This document shows, piece by piece, positions 24,907 through 38,780 of a stretch of 64,000 bases of DNA. The stretch spans positions 2,263,501-2,327,500 of the forward strand of contig JAITYX010000065.1 in assembly GCA_021018815.1 (NCBI GenBank), read 5' to 3'. The notes beneath the pieces are model-generated. The model saw only the letters and a program-made list of their open reading frames with translations. It was not told the DNA's origin and searched no databases. Position numbers and translations under genes: made by a program. This DNA comes from Talinum fruticosum (taxonomy: Eukaryota; Streptophyta; Magnoliopsida; Caryophyllales; Talinaceae). Numbering within the stretch: position 1 is the first letter of the stretch; each line of letters begins with the position of its first letter.

Positions 24907-25310
24907 AATTTAAAATTAAAAAAAAAGAGAAAAAGTTTGCAAAACAAGTTTATTATTGATTTTTAGTGAGTTATCTCGTTGATTCAGCGTCTCTATAACT
25001 ATACCGCACCTTAATTTTTCCCATCCTAAAACATTTTAGACCTCTTGACCGGAATGTACATGTTTGAAAAAGATGGATAATTTTTGACTCTTGCTTAAAT
25101 GAAAGAGATATTGTGAGGTCGATGAATAAACTCTCCGATGACAATGAAATGTTTAGTTTTTCACTTGCTTGGGAAAGACAAATTCTCATCAAACTATTTT
25201 GGGAAGTAAGGCAAACTTAGTGTATACTTTATGTTTTATGTATATCTTTATAATAAAGCGTAATATTAGATCGAGTCTTAGATTTCCTTGCACGAGGAGG
25301 TCCAAAGTCT

Positions 25311-25325
25311 AAGTGTGGGGGAATT
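25311..25325 (+). other. polypurine tract of element H
   Basis: AAGTGTGGGGGAATT directly before the 3' LTR start TGTTAAG. Confidence 0.85.
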
Positions 25326-27538
25326 TGTTAAGTTGTATTTTATACGTATTTTTAGTAGTTATTTAGTTTATATCATATAGTTTATTTTATCTAATTTATC
25401 CTATTTTGTCTATTTATATGTTATTATCGAATAAAGTGGGGAAGAAGAGAAAAGACGTTAAAAGTGAGTTTTTAGTTACGGACAAGTATCCAAGAAAAGA
25501 TATGAAGTCGATCCATAAAAATAATATGTCATAAAATATTTATTTTATGATATTTTATTTTATGAAATCCTAATTTGAAGAGAAAAGGAAACTTGGAAGA
25601 GAAGAAAGAGGAATAACCTAGCTCCTTCACCTCCTTACTTCACCATATATATATTACTTATAATTATCATCAAAGAGGGGACGGCTGGCCGCCCATCACC
25701 TCTTGGCTGCCCAGCAATGCATGTTGCCCCCTCTCCTATTTGCTTCCCACATCCATCCCTCACGCTCGCTGCACCTTGCTCGCTCTCTTCTACGCTGCCC
25801 ATGCCCTTGGCTGCCCATCAATCTCTCTCGCGAACCCTTATCATCACACACCTTTTTCTTACCCACCATCATCATAATAGCTCATCACCATCTTACTTTC
25901 TTCTTCTTTCATCATCATCATCAACTCTCCATCATCACCTTCTTTATCATCACCATGGCAAGGATTATTATGGTATTATTATTATTGTAATTTTTATTTT
26001 AAAGACTCTATTTTTATTGTTAGTTTAATATTAAAGATGACATTTTTATTTAGTCTATGTGTCCCAAATTACATTATGATTAAGTAGTTTTTTTTATACT
26101 TAGTATAATCTCCTTGAAACCATGTTAAATTATTTATTTTGAAACAAAGTTTCGATATTTATTGTCTTATTGATTTGATCCATGATTCTATGATAATTTG
26201 ATTTTAATGTTTATGATTTTATGTCTAATTAATTGGAGTGCACGCTAGTTAGTTTTATATAAATTCATATGATAGTTTAAAAGGTTTAAGTACGTAATCG
26301 CTTGATCTTTTAGACATAAGTATCACCCTAATTAATTATGGATGGCTCATACGCATCTCTTTTAATTAGAAAATTATCATAGATCCTTCTTAAATCAATT
26401 TCATAGTAGATTGGTTATTAGGTGGTAGATGATGTTTTTCTAATAATGCTCTAATTTGATTAAATTCTAGTGCTAGTGCTAGGGTTATCAATATTAGTAG
26501 GGTTTATATTAGGGCTACGCCTAAGTAAACTAATATTTAAGGAAACATGGGGAAGATCCGCTAGTGGTTGTCTTCTACAGTTTAGCTCATGGGTAGATCA
26601 ATTTGTGTGTTAATGATAAATAATAATTTGCATGGTGGATATAGATTATACTAAGTGTTTTTATAAATTTGATATCTTTGATAATTATTTATTTGCTTTT
26701 TAGTTATTTTCTTTAGTTTGTCAATTTTTATTTATAAATTTATAGTCTTTTATTATCAATTTCATTATTCCCCGTAAAGATCGGTATTTTAGGTTATTTT
26801 TCGTAATTTTATTTTAATTTTATTTTGAGTCTTTATATATTTTAATTTTCAGATTAGTTTTCCAGCAGTTTTTATTATTTTTGAGTCAGTTTGTTAGAAA
26901 TTAGTTTAAAAATAGTTTCTTTTAATATTTTTCATGTTTTATCTTATTTTAGGGTTTATATAGAGCCCTAGTTTGATGTGACTAAATGTTAGAATTTTTG
27001 GAATTAATTTGATAATTTTTCATATTTAATTCTTGAGTTTAATTACTGCAAATTTTTAGTTAAATAATTTCGTAAATTCGATTTTAAATTTTATTTTTAT
27101 ATTTTTAGTGTCTGGTTTGGTGAGGTCTAGAAAATTAGTGTTAATATTCTAGGTAATTTTAGTAGTTATTTTCGTAATTAATTTAGTGCAGAATTTTACT
27201 TATTTAATTTTCTGTTTTAGAATTTGTTTATTTTCTACTTTAGTTTTCTGTTTTAATTATTCTAAAAAAATATACAAAAATATTTCTGGATTATTATAGT
27301 TTTTTTTATTAGGTATAAATTATTTATTGAGCTGTTAGATAATTTTCTATGATTTTTAGTTATTGAATTTTTTAATTTATATTTTCTATTTTGTTTTTAA
27401 GAGTAGTAAATTTAATTAGATTGAAACTTGCATGTTATTAGATCATTCCTCGTGGATTCGAACCCTACTTCCTTATACTATATTGTTTATGATAAGCCTA
27501 ACTAGTGGTTTAATTTGTAACTGTACGACAAGCTAACA
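25326..27538 (+). repeat. 3' LTR of element H
   Basis: About 2.21 kb. It matches 19963-22154 along its whole length, with small indels such as an 18-base block near 26145 and transitions. Confidence 0.93.
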
Positions 27539-27543
27539 TACTC

Positions 27544-28628
27544 AATTTGCACTCATATTTTCCCAATGATTCTATCCCAATTATTTTTGATAAGATATGT
27601 ATGCGGTTACTTTTCTTTACTCTTTGAATGCTTTTCTTTTTGTATCCTAATCCACCAAGTATCGATCATCATTTCCAATCAGTTCCTAATATATTACTTT
27701 TCAAAACCTCTAGCAATTTTTTATATTAGGGAACACTTCTTTCATACCTCAAAATTATAATCTTATTTTCCATTTCAAATTCACTTATTAATTTCCACAT
27801 AATTTGTTCATACAAGTCCCATTGTTTATAATTATAACCTAAGCATCTTTTCTCTTATGAAACTTCCAAATATAAGTTAACTATATCAAGTTTCTTAAAT
27901 ACCCTAGACACAATAATATGCTCTAACATAAGTGTTCCTACCTTAACCAAACAATCCTCTTAACCCTTTAGAATCCTTCATTTGTTTCAATAATTTCAAA
28001 GAACAAGTAACCTTATAAAGAATGTATAACTCGTACTTAACAAAAAGAATTATAACATTACGGCATCACATAAGATCGAAATATTCCTCAAATAGCCCAC
28101 AAGAAGAGTTAATATACTTTTATAAGCAATTTTAATGTGCTTCATGTTCAATAACTTTCATTGCTCTCCAACATAATCCAAGCCGATCTCTATTCACATA
28201 ATTACCAATATAATGATTAACTTTTGTCTCTCTACATATCATCTCTTATCTATTCACCAAAACATGAACATATATCCTATAAATATTTCACATAAAAGGC
28301 CATAGTTGATTCTAACATACAATAAATGCTACCTATATATGTTTTATTTTTATCTTATTTATTTATTTTATTTATTTTTCAAATATAATCAATGGAACAA
28401 GTAGATGTATTCATTGCTAATAATGTTCACGAGATGTCATAGATTCCGACTATACTCAATTAAGAATTGACATGCGTTTTAAGACCACAGTACAAGTAAA
28501 AGGATGCATTTTGAAAGTATTTGACGCAACTATTATTTGTGTTTATAGGAGATTATATTAAATTCTCCGATACTATAATGATGAACATTTTGAGAATTAC
28601 TACGATACATCACCTAAGATACATAGGT
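27544..28628. other. unclassified AT-rich sequence inside A, right part
   Basis: Continuation of 18881-19957 across the H insertion. No domain found in six frames. Ends where solo LTR B begins. Confidence 0.5.
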
Positions 28629-28633
28629 GTAAC

Positions 28634-31600
28634 TCGTAACACCCCGAAACACCCCCGGGAGTATTAAATCGCCGGAATTCCTTAAAGGAACTCCCAAGGC
28701 TCTTTTCGGTGTTGGTTTGGCTGTCTAAACTCAACTTAAAAGTAATACCGGTGGTTTTCCCAAAAGAATTTGAGATTCTCTGGAAATTTCGGCAGAGTTC
28801 TGTTTGTAACATGGATTAATCCATAGGCTTCAAGCCTTAAAATCCTGCATAAAAAGCATAATAAAACTCGACGAGCCACACGCTCGGAGTATACAACTCA
28901 ACGGTCACACGCCGGAGTTCAACCAATCATGCGGTAAAACTTAAAACAATCTAACTGGGTTACTATACATTTGGTACAACTATATGCACTAAATTACAAG
29001 TACAATCATCTAGAAACAAGACAATGCATGACAGCCACTTGGGTCGCTTCAACTCGTCAACAATCGCCAGGAGTCCGAAGCGTGTTAAGTGTGGATTATG
29101 CTTCGAAAGTGTACCTGCAACACTCGGTGGGGACAGGGCAATTTGTGGGGGTGAGCAATAATCAACGGGCTCACCGGAGTCTTAAATCCTTAAAATGGAA
29201 ATTCTTTACACATAATACTCATAATAATGAAATCTGCGAAAGCATAATAGTGTAATAGAAATCTATATACTTTTCACTGAAATCTCTTGTAATGAAAAAG
29301 ATTAAGACTCTTTAATCACTTAAAAGCACATAATCACATTCAAGAACACTTCTTTTGGGATTGAATCAACATTCTAGGCCTTCGAGGACCCGAACTAGCA
29401 CTTCTTTAATTCAAGGCGCGACCCCGACAAAAAGGCTCCCGGGACCATTCTTCTAGGAAGTCTCGGAGCGGGCATCCTGTCTCTCCAGGACCCCTATTAG
29501 AACCCTTCCCTCGAAGTCTCTAGCTGGGCGTTCCCGGCTCGAACCCTTCGGTATGCTAAACGATCCGTAGCCAGTCGATTCAAAACAATTTGCACATTCT
29601 CATTCATCACATTCACTTCACACTTTCTCAATCAATTTGGTATCAAGGAAGGCATGACACCACGTGTCACCCTTATAAATTCACTTTCTCAAATCAGCTT
29701 TGCTTCTTTAAAACACATTCACGTTCGAAAGGCGGTTCACAAGAAATTGCATTCAAGAATCATTCACGTAAAATACAAAACTCCTTTCGAAACTATTTTT
29801 GAGCATCACGTAAAGTAATCACATGACACGAATAATCACCATTCATTGCAAGCAATCATCCTCAACTCTTTTCCAACTAAGCTTTTCTCAATTCCTCGGT
29901 TTAGTACGATTGAATCCATTTTATGAGCCACAATAACCGCAAGTAGATATTATTTAACTCGACGTTCTCACTTTTCCCAATCCACTATCTTTACCTCATT
30001 TCCTCATTTCATGACTTCACTTTGTAAACCGACCTCTTTTGCCCTCATTCAACCATATATCCTTAAACTTACTTTACCGAATTTCCTCTATCTCTATTCG
30101 CCTTTTAATTCAATTCTCTCTCCAAGGTCTTAGACATGACTATGGCTTAGTTCCACTTTACCGTCCCCAACTTGCTATTTCCCAACCTCAATTTCCCATT
30201 TAATATCTCTTACCTTATTAATCGATTCTTGCTTGCCCATCCTCAATTATGTACCTCTTACTTACTTTTCATTATTCAATTCCCGTTAGCTACTTACTTT
30301 CACGCTCGGTTCAACCTCGAGGATTTAAATATACTTCGAATGTAATTAATCTCATAATCACCCATCTCTCACATACTTGTCCCAATTGTGCATTACTCAA
30401 TACGAATTCATAGTCCTCTTTATACTTCGACGTACCATTCCCCAATGTTCGTAATTAGCTCTTAATACCGCAAGTTCAAGAATCTCTACAACTTAGTTAA
30501 CTCATGATTCATATCCATAACCCCACTCTTCATCTTTAATAGCTAATCGAAACTTCAATACTACTCCTTTGACCTATGTAATCTAACCTCCTCGGAATCG
30601 GTAGGTTCCAATTCAACCTTAAGTAACTATCAAATCTCTTCGAAATTCCCAATTTAGTTCTACTATTTAACCCAAGTAACTCCTTTCATTTCACGATTCA
30701 GCCCTCTCAATTCCTTAAATCCATTCTAAGCTCTTATTTCAATCATAAACAACGATTAGGTCCGTTTCGCATTACGGATACTCAACGTTCACAACAATTC
30801 AATATTCACATTATACATTCAACATTCACAACAAATCCATTTGGGTTTCGAAATTACTAATAGTTTAGAGTATAAGACTACCCACCTCGATTCGAGGATT
30901 GGAGGTTTGTGGTTTCTTGAGATTCCGGCTCCCTGGTTCGGTTCCTTCTTTCATTTCTCTTTCCTCGCTGCTAGCCTCGGTTTCCGCCGCCCTCCTCTGC
31001 GCTCGACGCCGTCACCGGTTGCCGTCCCGCGTCCCCGGTTGCCCCCGGTTCCCGTTCCTCACTTCCTCTGTTTCGGTTCGTTGTTCTTGGCCTCGGCTAC
31101 CTCTCGACCAGGCCCCGCGCGCTCGACGACGTTCCTCCTCCCTTCTCGCCGCCGCCTTTCCTAGTGTCCAGCCTCTCGGTCCTCGCGCCTGTCCTCGCCT
31201 TCGGTCCGGCTTCCGCCTTCTCTCGCCCTGGTCTCTCGCTCTCTTTTCCTCTTTGCTCGCGCTACTCGCGTCGCCGACCGCCGCCTCAGGTCCTACGGTG
31301 GTCGCCGGTCCTCCTCCTCGGTCTTCTTCGTTCGTGCGCTCGCCTCCTCCCTCTCTTTCTCTCTCTCTTTCCCCGTTCGGTGCTCCTTTCCCCCTCCCCG
31401 TTCCGCCTCTGCGGTTACGCTTCTTCTTTCTTCCTTTCTTTCTTTCTTCGTTTTCTCCCGTGTCCCCCCTCCCTTCGGTCCTCCTTTCTTTTATTTTTGC
31501 ACCTCCTCTCTCCACCGTTTGACAAAGCCCACCCCTTCTTCCCATTGGACCTTCATTAAACCTTATTTGTCTCTTCATGGCCAAAGTAATCTTTTTCCAC

Positions 31601-31885
31601 ATAAAACAAATCCGTGCCTCTTCCTTCCTCCGTCCTCATATGTTTTGTCTTTTAATTTATTTTGATGCATCAATTAGGACATTGCCTAGCCGCACCGAGT
31701 TTTAGCTCAAATAAGAAGGGAGGGTATTTCCTTGATTCCTTATTTGACAACAGCTCTCGAAGGAATACTGAAGTAATACGTCCGACCGCAAATAAAATCG
31801 GTCACTCAACCCCCTAGCTGCGGGGAATTACATTCAATAATTCTATGCTTTCCAGGTGCTTTCTTTAAAATTCCGGGTATTACGA
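28634..31885. mobile_element. solo LTR B inside element A
   Basis: Its ends are TCGTAACACCCCG... and ...GGGTATTACGA, a 6-bp inverted repeat TCGTAA/TTACGA, flanked by GTAAC on both sides (28629-28633 and 31886-31890). It is 3.25 kb without primer site or pol. The ACACCCCG start and GC-rich inner block are typical of plant gypsy LTRs. The ends are TC...GA rather than TG...CA. Strand not determined. Confidence 0.78.
30900..31550. other. GC-rich pyrimidine-rich block of LTR B
   Basis: High G+C, C/T-rich on plus strand, with long open frames on both strands whose translations are Ser/Pro/Leu or Arg/Glu/Gly low complexity. No recognised domain; the frames are explained by composition. Confidence 0.6.
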
Positions 31886-31890
31886 GTAAC

Positions 31891-31992
31891 AAATGAAACA
31901 CTATATAGGTAACGAACTTAATTTCCTCTTTCCTCCAACACTTAATGGCAACATACATAAGATCCTATAGCTCACGGTGACTCTAAACCTAG
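31891..31992 (-). other. leader remnant of element A
   Basis: About 100 bases between the A primer site and solo LTR B; non-coding. Confidence 0.5.
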
Positions 31993-32008
31993 GTTACGAT
32001 ACCACAAC
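31993..32008 (-). other. primer binding site of element A
   Basis: The minus strand reads TTGTGGTATCGTAACC directly after the 5' LTR end. It contains TGGTATC of the tRNA-iMet site used by Tekay/Del elements. Confidence 0.7.
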
Positions 32009-34969
32009 CGTAACGCCCCCAAACCCCATAATCACCAGGGTTAACCATAAGGACTGGTCAACTAGTAATTAGCGCAGCGGAAAGAAAAGTTAGAGGCGTT
32101 TCCGCCTCTCCAAACAAGGAACAAGGCAATATTTAATTAAATTACATACAATACTTGATAAAGTCCGAGTTCAAAAGTAAACGTCCGAAGAAGAACAACA
32201 TAAGCGAGAGAGAATTAAATACATGCCGTCGGGGTAATGGTTTAAAGACACAACCAAAACAACTCAAGACAGGACAGGTCACCACAACCGTGAGCCCCAA
32301 GACACTTCCGCCAATAGACAACCTAGTTCTTGCTCCCTTCCGGAGTAGCTTTACCGAAAACAAAATAGATAAAATATTTCAAAATAATGAGCCAAGGCTC
32401 AAGCACGCTTATCCATGTACTCGTAAATAATTAAGTGAAGACATAAGATTTGAGCGCATGCATTTCCATTCATTTATAAATCAGATAGGAAGAATATAGG
32501 AAAACAATTATTCATTTATTATCTGAGTGACTCCTTACAATTGTCGGTTTCCCTAAATATGAGCATACCCAAACCAATCGGCAAAGTCCGGTTGATAGTG
32601 GCCAAATATATATGGGTGTGATCACAAGTCCGATCACTCTGGTATGATTGATATGGGCGGGCCACATAATTAGGTGACAAATAATATTTGAAATGGTTCA
32701 TTTCATTAAGCAAACCATTTGTTATTATTATGTATAAACATATGGGTTTTCGTAAGGTACAAGCAATAAACGTACCTTAAAATCATAGTGATATCCTTCC
32801 TTTGATCCCTTTGGAGTTGCTTGACTCGATGAACGACGTTGATGCCTTAACAAAATAAAGTGTTTCATTAATATATTCAATACTTTTATTAACTAAATTT
32901 ACTATCTTATTATTATCGTTGCTATTATTATTACTACTGTTATTACTTATATTATTTTCCTTTTTGTAACTTCCCATAACTAGATGAATCTAAAAAAAAC
33001 ACAATCACTTCGTAGATTGTTAAAGTGGTTGGTTAAATTTAATAGATTAAAGTTTTAAAGTAACACTCGAAGCTTATACCAACCCCTCTTGTCACGCAAT
33101 ATGAACATAAGGTTTACTTTACCGTTTCTCCATAAAACACCTAACGTGTTAATCGGTCAATTCTCAAATTAAGTCTCTTGCTCATCTAATTGTTTAATCC
33201 TCCAATGTTGCTTAATCCTTCACTTGAATACCTAACCCAATTCTTATAAATCGCCTAAGTTAATCTATTTCTTTAATTTCTTCAAATCATCAAATTCGCG
33301 AATTTCCTGTAACTCTTTAAATCGTCAAATTGCTAATTTCCTCTAACTCTCTAAATCATCAAATTTGCTAATTTTCTTTAACTCTTTACATCATCAATTT
33401 TTCTTCTATTCTTACTACCACAATTACTTATTCACTTATTTCCTTTAAGTCACTAAAATCCTTTATTTTCTTTTGGATCGCTAAAATCACTTATTTTCTT
33501 AAATCTTCAACATCATTTATTTCCTTTAATTTATTTCAATCATCCAAATCATTTATTTTCTTTAAACCCTAAAAATGACTTATTTTCTTTAATCTTCTCA
33601 AAATTACTTATTCGCTTTAACTTCTTAAAATCATTCAACTTATCTGTTCTCTTTAATTCACATTTTTTATCCACATGCTCTTAACACAACATGCATGCCT
33701 ATTTGTTTTTCTTAGATCCTCACTTAATATCAAATTCCTCCGAAGTCCTATTTTAACTTTTACATGCATACCCATTTTAATTAATCTCTTCCTCCAAAAT
33801 TTTTCAATAAGCTTTGAATCATCTAAAAAACAAAATTTCCTTCCCAAAATTTACAATCCACAATCATCTAACCAATAATCCTAGTACAACAAAATAATTC
33901 TCACAATTCCAATTTTTCCTTTTTTCATGAACATCCAGCCACCTAATTCAAGGCCTTTTATTGCTTTCACCAAGACAACCTCATAAAATCTGATTTTATA
34001 CCATAATCCCTTGCATGCAACATCTGACTAATTATTCTTCAAAATTAAAGAAATTCAATAGTTGAAGGTTGAGGTTTTTACCCAAAACCCACAAGAAAAA
34101 TGAGGTATTTATGGAGGAAGGGGTGGTTGAGCGAAGCTTTAGTGGTTGCGATGGTTGGCGGCGACGACCGGCGAGGTAGCAGGTAGCGACCGGCGACAAC
34201 CGTGGCTGGCTTGGCGGCAAGCGGCAGGTAGCCACCGGCAATGACGACGGTGGCTGGCCTGGCGGCGAGCAGCAGACAACAACAGCAAGACCCGCACTGG
34301 CCGGCTTCGCGGTGGCCGGCGACTTGCGGCTCCGATGACGGCGACTTGCGGCTCCGATGACGGCGACCGACGGAGCTGGGCGGAAGAGAGGAGGTTGAGT
34401 GAAGGAGGTGAATTTCTTTGGGAAGGGAAGTAAATGATGAGGGTGGAGTTTTTGAGATTTTGAGGGCTTAAATAGGCAATTTAAATCTGAAAATTTTCTC
34501 TCCTCAAATCCGAACCCAACCCCTTTTTATTTTATTTTTATTTTTATGTGCTTGGTTACTTGGGCCCTCCACTCTCCACGAGCCCAAATATCCTAATAAC
34601 CAAGCCCAAGTTAAAATAATGTCGGTTTTAGGAATTTCCGTCTTGAATGACTATTTACAAACTTTAGGCGTATGAATTATTATTATTATTATTGTTATTT
34701 CGATAATGTCTTATATTATTAGTATTATTATTATTATTATAATTATTATTCCTTGAATTATCACAAGGCATAATTTATTTGATCATTTATTTATTTCTTT
34801 GCCAAGCGTCACTATATCATCATGCGAGTCTTGCAACACATAATATGATTACTTGTACACGTATATAATACACAGGATAATGAGGAATGAAAGTGTGAAT
34901 TGAAGTGCACGCGGTCATTAATATTTATTAATATTTGTTGATGTATTGGATTAAGGTCGGGGCATTACA
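32009..34969 (-). repeat. 5' LTR of element A
   Basis: 2.96 kb; starts TGTAATGCCCC at 34969 on the minus strand and ends GGGGGCGTTACG at 32009. It keeps the GC-rich block (34130-34390) lost from the 3' copy. The segments 32010-32770 and 32773-33600 match 11890-12657 and 15463-16290. Confidence 0.9.
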
Positions 34970-34974
34970 TTCCC

Positions 34975-36367
34975 TCATAGCATACTTGTCTTTGATTTAA
35001 TAAGAGGAACCAAGGATTCATGCTTTTCCTGTGCTGAGGACTAAATGCTCGGTCTATGAGACACTATGTATCCTACCTAGTTTGATCCCTCTTTTTCACT
35101 ATAAATCCTTAGCTATCTAGGAGGTCCCTTGTCGCTCCATTTGCTTGCTTGGATGAATGTGGTTGTTTTTAGTACTTAAATCTTCTACTTGTGAGCCTTT
35201 AGGTTAGGTTAGGATTGTTGAATAACCGTTGCATGGGTGCGAATAAAATACATTAATTAATTTCCTCGAGTTGGTCCAATGTGTGCATTTTTAGCAAAAA
35301 GACAAAAATTACCTTATTTTTCTAGGTCGGTCCATTAATTACATTTCTAAGTCATCCCAAAAATTCATCTCTCGGTTTAGGTTTCAGGTAGTCATTGGCC
35401 GCTGGGCTTAGCCGGCGCTGGACACCGTTGGTAAGTCCAGGAAGGTCTTGTCTGGGGCCCTCTCTCTCTTCAGTCAATATTTTTTTTTAGATTTTTGACT
35501 TTTGTAGCATCTTTGCAGTCCAATTTTGCATTTGAATTTAACATTTAGCAAAAAATAAATTCATCGCAAAATTAGGTAAGTCCATATTCGCATTTCATTT
35601 TGCAAAAATGAATTAGGTGAGTCCATATTGCATTTTAATTTTGCATTTAGCCAAAAATAAATTTATCTCAAATTAGGTGAGTCCATATTTGCATTTCAAT
35701 TTTGCATGTAGCCAAAAATAAATTCATCTCTAATTAGGTGAGTCCATTTATACATTTCATTTTGCATTTATCCTAAAATAAATTCGTCTCTAATTAGGTG
35801 AGTCCATATTTTCATTTAAATTTTACATTTAACCAAAAATAAATTCAACTCTAATTAGGTGAGTGTATTTATATATTTCATTTTACATTTAACCAAAAAT
35901 AAATTTATCTCTAATTAGATGAGTATAATTTTACATTTTCATTTTGCATTTAGCTAAAAATAAAATTCACCCTTCATTAGGTGAGTCCATATTTGAATTT
36001 CAATTTTGCATTTAGACAAAAAGAAATTAATCTCTAACTAGGTGAGCCCATTTCTACATTTCATTTTACATTTAGTTTAAAATAAAATCTTCTCCAGTTA
36101 GGAGGATCCAGTTGTGCATTAGCCAAATCGAAAATCATCCCAAGTTAAGTCATTAGCATCATCACATTTCATTTCAATTGCTTTGAATTTTTATGTGCAT
36201 CCAAATAAAAGCATTCTTTCTTAGTTCCTTCGGATCTTGCACTTGAGTCCCTTCCTCCCAAAAGTTGGTGTTCCTACACATGGTCCTAAACAATTATCCT
36301 TTGGGTTGCACAATAGGGAAGTCTATCGCCATTGGCTTTCGATGGAATCCAACCTATAAAGGTTAGA
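34975..36367 (+). other. leader of element C, second part
   Basis: Resumes C after element A. Non-coding; includes a GC-rich module (35385-35425) and the minisatellite below. Long leaders with tandem repeats are common in Tat/Ogre elements. Confidence 0.7.
35520..36140 (+). repeat. minisatellite of about ten 60-bp units in C leader
   Basis: Units carry ATTAGGTGAGTCCATATTTG, then TTTTGCATTTAGCC and AAAAATAAATTCATCTC. They begin near 35576, 35612, 35671, 35732, 35792, 35853, 35915, 35978, 36038 and 36096, with point differences between units. The end units are most diverged. Confidence 0.92.
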
Positions 36368-37860
36368 ATGCCTCAACAAGGAGTCCGGTACCTCTTTCCC
36401 TCGCTCTACACGTCAATCTACAGTAGTGCGACCCACCGTGATGCACACAACACCGGTTCGGTCAATCTTTCGTTGTAGGACGGTACCCAAAAATAATTCC
36501 CCTCCAATGGACAAAGTACTAGAACAATCTTCCATCCTTGCTTTGCTTAATGAATCCTCAACCAAGATGGAAGCTCGAGTTGAGGCTGAGGACAAAAAGA
36601 TAGAATCCATATCTAAAAAACTTACGAGTCATCTTAAAGACTTTTGAGGATCATAAGAATGGAGGTGAAGAAGAAAATCGCTCTCCACCTAATCCAGAAT
36701 CTTCTCCGAAATCAGCCACGAACGTAAGCCTAAGTTTGATCCACGCGTAGATCGGATAGAACAAATGTTAAGGGAATTCTCCATATTCAAGAGTCACTAC
36801 TTTGATCTTACGGGATTTACTTCAATCCCCAAAGGGAAGTTACATCCCAAGTTTACTATGCCGGACATTAAGTTTCTTGGTTCGAAAATCCCAGTCATCA
36901 TGTTTGCAACTTCTTAAGAGCAATGACTCTTACAAATGTACCTGAAGATACTTACCATATCATCGTCCCATGCACCTTCTACGGTGATGTAATGAAGTGG
37001 TACAATGCAGTTGACCCATATAAGGTTACTAATTGGAATGATCCGTGTAAGGGGTTCCTAAATCAGTACTTCTATAACACCGATCTACCAGTCACCCTCA
37101 AAGACTTGGAGTTGATCAAACAAGGGGAGAAAGAGAGCTTTATTGACTTTCTCACCAGATGGAGGGCAAAGACTGCCCACATGGTGGACCGACCTTTCGA
37201 GAAAGACCAAGTTAGAATAATTGTGAAGAACCTTCGGCCTGCCTATAGCCATCACCTCAAATTCCTACCGTTCATGAGCTTCACAATCCTTAAAGATGGA
37301 GGCATGCTGATAGAAGAAGAGATGTCCGCCACGAACACAAAAGCCGTGGCTAGATATAGAGGTGATTATCAATATGAAGGCAAGAAAACCTCCAATGAAG
37401 GAAATACTAGAAGGGGTGTAGATGTCAATGCCCTTAATAGGTATAATGACTACACTCCTATAGATACTACTTACGCTCAAGCCCTTGATCATCTATTGTC
37501 TAAGGGGAAGATTGAGTTACCACCTGTAAGAGTAGAATCGAAACTGTAGAACATTTGAAAAGCTGGGATGTAGAACAAGCTAGAGAGTATGTTATGAAAT
37601 GATGAACTCCCTCTCCCTAAGGTCACTCGGAAATCTAACAATAATAAGAATCCATTTAGCAAGTACTTTAGCTATCTTCTCCGAACCCATTCCGGATAAG
37701 TGGGATCCATCAGTCTTCAATCAAGACATCAATGAGTTCAAACCACTTGCTAACTTACCTTCCCTAGACCTAAAAGTCCATGTATTATGGTAAGGTATAA
37801 AGAAGATGTGTACGAAATGAAAAATGATAGTGATGATAACTTCTAGGACACACCACATTT
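36368..37860 (+). pseudogene. gag: element C gag (Tat type)
   Basis: A likely start is the ATG at 36368. The capsid part (36923-37549) reads YGDVMKWYNAV, LKDLELIKQGEKESFIDFLT and RWRAKTAHM, the Retrotrans_gag core. Before it, FTMPDIKFL lies near 36855. After it, YTPIDTTYAQALDHLLSKGK (37450-37510) leads to the linker before protease. Several frameshifts and stops (e.g. near 36914, 37547). The product would form the RNA-packaging particle. Confidence 0.85.
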
Positions 37861-38239
37861 AGAAGAAGATAAGTTTTAGGGAGAACCAAAAAGCCCCGAA
37901 ATCCTGTTCCTTACCGGATCCGGACGATATAATATACAAATGGGTCCACAACAGACTTAAGAAGCCCCAAAAGAAAAAGAAGTTGCTAAAGAAGAAGACT
38001 CAATCATAAAACAGACTTCAAAAACTTAAAGCTAATATCTCCATCTGGAAATTCATATCTCGCCTCCCAAAAGCATAGGCATGCCTTAATTGGTGTACTT
38101 AGTAAAATTGAGGTCTCTCCCAAAAGAACACCTGAGGAGGTGGTAGGATTGGTCAATAATAGGGGTGAAACCATAGCGTTCGACAAAAAGGACCTACTCG
38201 AGGAAGGCATTGCACACAACAATGCCTTTTACTTAATCA

Positions 38240-38780
38240 GTAACTTATATAAACAAGTTTATCCCTTTAACCTTAGTAGATAATGGATCTGTTGTAAATG
38301 TTTGTCCTTGGAGGATCGCAAAAGGTTAGGCATTAGAGAACAATAACTCTCTAAGGAAACTATTCATCTTAGAGCCTATGATAACTCCAAAAGAACAGCT
38401 TTTGGATCGTGACTCTTCCGATCAATGTCAAACCCGTGGTGAAAAACATCTTTCCAAGTCCAAGACATTCCAACTACTTTCAACCTTCTTCTAGGACGCC
38501 ATTGGTTACATGACCACCAGACAATTCCCTCTACACTACATCAGAAAGTTAAAATGATCATCAAAGGTCAAACAATAACCATCAATGGAGACAGCCTTTG
38601 TGCCTCCATCACCTCTAAAGAATCTGTCGTTGAAATTGAGCATGATGCTAATGATGAAGAGCTCTATGAAATTGAGCATGTCGTTGCTTGTAGACAAGGA
38701 TGAAGCACCTTTTAACTTCAATCCTTATGTCAACCCTAGTGTCTACTCAATGCTAAGGAAGAGGGGTATTTTCCTGGCTT
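38240..38780 (+). pseudogene. pol: element C aspartic protease region
   Basis: Near 38262-38310 one frame reads LVDNGSVVNVCPWRIAK: the Asp-Asn-Gly-Ser active-site loop seen in Tat proteases. Downstream pieces are RAYDNSK, INVKPVV, LLLGR.WLHDH and MIIKGQTITINGDSLCASIT (38553-38615), which map the rest of the domain. At least three frame changes and stops. It would process the polyprotein. Confidence 0.8.

Noticed and set aside
30841..31602. Frames up to 207 codons on both strands
   Set aside because: Same composition effect inside LTR B; no domain, no conserved counterpart.
35520..36140. Regular 60-bp repeat considered as a CRISPR-like array
   Set aside because: Units abut with no unique spacers; plant retrotransposon leader minisatellite.
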